Assembly: GCA_964368495.1 (NCBI GenBank)
Contig: CAYJAJ010000030.1
Span: 1-16,029, forward strand
Source of the DNA: CALVGQ01 sp964368495
Lineage (GTDB): Bacteria > Bacillota_I > Bacilli_A > Erysipelotrichales > Erysipelotrichaceae
DNA length: 16,029 bases
Direction of reading: 5' to 3'
The position numbers and the translations under genes were made by a program. Numbering within the stretch: the stretch's first letter is position 1; each line of letters opens with the position of its first letter. The notes under the pieces were generated by a model that was given only the letters and a program-made list of their open reading frames with translations, was not told the origin of the DNA and did no database searches. This document shows, in pieces, positions 14,231-16,029 of the stretch.

Positions 14231-14653
14231 TTATACAAGTGCTTTTGCTAAATCAGCACATTGTGCCTCTGTAGTACTATCAGGTTCACCACATGCAATT
14301 ACAGGATCACAAACTACTATAGCTCCTACTTCATTACAATCTACATGCCAATTGCGCATCCATTCGCCATCTCCCCAACCGTATGAACCAAATAGCGCTA
14401 CTTTTTTACCTGCTAAATTGTACTTAATTGATTGATACATTGGTTCAAATTCAGATTCTTCTAATACTTCAGCACCCATAGATGGGCAACCTAGTACGAC
14501 TGAATCAAAGGTTTCTAACATGTCTACATTAAAATTTGCTGAAGTAAACAATTCAACTGTATTACCAGTTGCATTGATCGCATCTACAATAATTTTAGCC
14601 ATTGCTTCTGTGTTTCCAGTACCACTCCAATATACTACCGCTGTCTTACTCAT
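14231..14653 (-). CDS. Flavodoxin
   Basis: The 140-residue short-chain flavodoxin has the FMN phosphate loop SGTGNT (10-15). Isoalloxazine-binding loops lie around VLGCPSMGAE (53-62) and GSYGWGDGEWM (89-99). It carries one or two electrons in the cytoplasm and commonly replaces ferredoxin when iron is short. AAGGAGG lies seven bases before the ATG. It is the second gene of an operon with the DUF3793 gene, 17 bases downstream of it. The promoter region with two iron-box-like repeats fits iron control. Confidence 0.93.
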   Translation of the reverse strand: MSKTAVVYWSGTGNTEAMAKIIVDAINATGNTVELFTSANFNVDMLETFDSVVLGCPSMGAEVLEESEFEPMYQSIKYNLAGKKVALFGSYGWGDGEWMRNWHVDCNEVGAIVVCDPVIACGEPDSTTEAQCADLAKALV

Positions 14654-14670
14654 GTCTTTTCCTCCTTAGT

Positions 14671-15243
14671 TTATATGACTTGAATTAGCTGCATTACAGA
14701 TTTCCCTCGATTAAATTCTTCGCAATATTCTTCTGTGCATTGTCGAATTAAATTGAATCTTGCTTTTGCCTCAGTAGGATTACTATAGGATTTCCATAAT
14801 CCATTGCACGTATAATTATTTCCACAATTTTCTATAAACCCAATAACGTCACGTGTAGGATAATCCAAAAAGAATCCGATTTCATGTGGGAAAGTTTCAC
14901 TATTTTGAACTCGTTTAATAAGGAACAGCAACATTGCATCTATGTTTTCAGATATAGGATATCCATATTCGTGTAAATAAGCTATTTTCTCGTCTTCATA
15001 TAAAGATATCTCTAGTTCTTTTTTTCTGTAAATCATAATTAAGAATGCTGAATTACTCTTTTGATAATTTATAATTTTTAAAATTACACCTTTCGTAAAC
15101 AATCGCATTTTCCATAACATGATTTCTCGCAACAACACATGTCGGCTTTGACTTGTATGTCGAATTGAAAACATACTGGACGCTTTCACACCAGCCAAAG
15201 TCGGAGCACAGTAAGTTAAAATCGATTGTTCTAAGTTCAACAT
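14671..15243 (-). CDS. DUF3793 family protein
   Basis: The product fits DUF3793: LEQSILTYCAPTLAGVKASS near the N-terminus, FLIMIYRKKEL in the middle, and FPHEIGFFLDYPTRDVIGFI followed by NGLWKSYSNPTEAKARF near residues 117-160. The function of the family is unknown. These genes often sit beside flavodoxin genes in anaerobic Firmicutes, as here, so a link to iron or electron-transfer metabolism is plausible but inferred. The start at 15243 (190 residues) has AGGAG six bases upstream. The ATG at 15249 would put that site directly against the start codon. Confidence 0.85.
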   Translation of the reverse strand: MLNLEQSILTYCAPTLAGVKASSMFSIRHTSQSRHVLLREIMLWKMRLFTKGVILKIINYQKSNSAFLIMIYRKKELEISLYEDEKIAYLHEYGYPISENIDAMLLFLIKRVQNSETFPHEIGFFLDYPTRDVIGFIENCGNNYTCNGLWKSYSNPTEAKARFNLIRQCTEEYCEEFNRGKSVMQLIQVI

Positions 15244-15263
15244 AGGCATCTCCTAAACTATTT

Positions 15264-15279
15264 GTTAGATTAGTCTAAC
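15264..15279. promoter_or_regulatory. DtxR/IdeR-like box 1
   Basis: GTTAGATTAGTCTAAC is a perfect 6-bp inverted repeat with a 4-base centre, lying just after the predicted transcription start. With flanking bases the minus strand reads TTAGTTAGACTAATCTAA. This resembles the DtxR-family box TTAGGTTAGSCTAACCTAA, but is one base shorter. Confidence 0.5.
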
Positions 15280-15286
15280 TAAAATA

Positions 15287-15315
15287 GTTATACCACATGT
15301 TGTTAGCTTAGTCAA
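15287..15315 (-). promoter_or_regulatory. Promoter of the DUF3793-flavodoxin operon
   Basis: On the minus strand TTGACT (15315-15310) and TATAAC (15292-15287) are 17 bases apart. The -35 is embedded in box 2 and the start region runs into box 1, so repressor binding would block the polymerase. Confidence 0.75.
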
Positions 15316-15317
15316 AC
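15302..15317. promoter_or_regulatory. DtxR/IdeR-like box 2
   Basis: GTTAGCTTAGTCAAAC matches box 1 at 14 of 16 positions and covers the -35 box. The dyad is imperfect. Confidence 0.45.
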
Positions 15318-15547
15318 AATATCTTGTTTGCTATTTTTCCATAATAATTTCTTTTATTTTCGCTAGTTATTTCATAAAACTAACCTATATTTCCACCATT
15401 TATTCATCTCAAAATTTCCAAGAATCATTCAAAAAGTAATGAAAATTAACTAAACAATCAAATCTATTAGTACAATCCTTTACTTGAATATGCATTTATA
15501 ATCGTTGCAAAGGTTTTTTATGAAAGGAATATAATGTGCTTTCAATC
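15318..15547. other. Intergenic AT-rich stretch, nothing recognised
   Basis: About 230 bases lie between the flavodoxin operon promoter and the surface-protein terminator. I see no RNA gene or supported ORF. A TATAAT at 15530-15535 has no -35 at a useful distance. Confidence 0.5.
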
Positions 15548-15581
15548 AAAAAATAAACCCTTGTATATAACAAGGGTTTAT
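15548..15581 (-). terminator. Terminator of the surface-protein gene
   Basis: A perfect 11-bp stem (15553-15563 with 15571-15581) has a 7-base loop. On the minus strand a run of T follows the stem. It starts 26 bases past the stop codon of the surface-protein gene. Confidence 0.85.
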
Positions 15582-15607
15582 CTAAATATTATAAGGTTTA
15601 TAATCGC

Positions 15608-16029
15608 TTAGTTATTTTTACTTTTAAAGTAAACAAACGCTCCAGCACCTCCAAGAGCAACTACCACAAGCATTAAAATTACCAACATTGAAGAATTATT
15701 TTCAGTTCCTTCTACGTTTTTATCCATTGTCTCATCTTGTTGTGTAACATTTTCAGTAGTTGAATCATCACCATCTATGCTTGTATCTTCAACTTCTTTA
15801 TCTTCTATAAAGATTACTTTTAATGTCACATCTTCATTGATATCGTCAAAAGTATAAGTTTCTTTAGCGCCAACTGATATATTGTTTACAAGAACATCAC
15901 TAATTACATAGCCACTATCTGCAACAAATTCAAATGTTGTTTCTTCTCCATTTTTAACTCTTACAATACTATCATTTCCACCATCCGGCGAGATTTTCCC
16001 CATACCTTCAACTTCTACTTCAATATCAT
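15608..16029 (-). CDS. Surface protein C-terminus with membrane anchor, partial
   Basis: The frame stays open to the right window edge, so the gene begins outside; the ATG at 16003 is internal. The visible 140 residues start DIEVEVEGMGKISPDGGNDS and continue with ADSGYVISDVLVNNISVGAK and YTFDDINEDVTLKVIF. This is the pattern of extracellular bacterial repeat modules found in large cell-surface proteins. A Thr/Asp/Glu-rich spacer follows, then one membrane segment (SMLVILMLVVVALGGAGAFVYF) and a short positive tail (KSKNN). No LPXTG is present before the membrane segment, so the anchor may be the membrane helix itself or a divergent sorting motif. The ligand or enzyme part lies beyond the window. 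Confidence 0.8.
   Translation of the reverse strand, partial: DIEVEVEGMGKISPDGGNDSIVRVKNGEETTFEFVADSGYVISDVLVNNISVGAKETYTFDDINEDVTLKVIFIEDKEVEDTSIDGDDSTTENVTQQDETMDKNVEGTENNSSMLVILMLVVVALGGAGAFVYFKSKNN

Noticed and set aside
15534..15611. A short plus-strand ORF starting MCFQSKNK after AAAGGAAT
   Set aside because: It runs straight through the surface-protein terminator hairpin and into that gene's stop region. It is most likely chance.

Overview
The window is AT-rich DNA with strong AGGAGG-type ribosome binding sites, an Lsa-like ABC-F protein, an M-class sirtuin/macrodomain pair, a lipoprotein-type ABC transporter and a DUF3793-flavodoxin pair. This points to a low-GC Firmicute, probably a gut-type anaerobe of the Erysipelotrichia or Clostridia. 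The genus cannot be fixed from the sequence. Two runs of exactly ten N (3761-3770 and 10361-10370) mark a scaffolded draft assembly, and those gap lengths may not be real.

Left part (1-6650): the first codons of a Gfo/Idh/MocA-type oxidoreductase leave the left edge. A small frameshifted membrane-anchored gene and a small membrane protein follow. Next comes a CBS-pair protein whose N-terminal domain carries a HEPN-like RNxxxH motif. A perfect 187-bp direct repeat lies between that gene and asd (aspartate-semialdehyde dehydrogenase); it duplicates the last 16 codons of asd plus its terminator hairpin. A GH13 oligo-1,6-glucosidase diverges from asd and converges on an EcsC-family gene through a shared terminator hairpin. 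A HAD phosphatase lies upstream of the EcsC gene on the same strand.

Middle part (6650-8400): an Lsa-like ABC-F ribosome-protection gene is preceded by its own promoter, a six-codon leader ORF and four complementary RNA segments. These segments can switch between 1:2 plus 3:4 pairing, which hides the gene's Shine-Dalgarno, and 2:3 pairing, which exposes it. This is the layout of an erm-type translational attenuator.

Right-centre (8400-14120): one long minus-strand gene train runs from a near-consensus promoter at 13423-13451 to a strong terminator at 8581-8617. It encodes a polar-amino-acid-type ABC transporter (lipoprotein, permease, ATPase), a flavin split-barrel/2x[4Fe-4S] protein, an 11-codon tail of a lost gene cut by the assembly gap (possibly GcvH-L), a zinc-type macrodomain protein and an M-class sirtuin. 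A divergent HxlR/DUF24 regulator with the family's redox cysteine sits beside the promoter. Related operator-like sequences occur at the transporter promoter and upstream of the regulator gene. Together this suggests a redox-controlled ADP-ribosylation/lipoyl-type module. A decayed copy of the ferredoxin tail lies beyond the sirtuin terminator.

Right part (14120-16029): a DUF3793-flavodoxin operon has a good promoter overlapped and followed by two DtxR/IdeR-like 16-bp boxes, which would fit iron-regulated flavodoxin. The window ends in the C-terminus of a large surface protein with a terminal membrane anchor.
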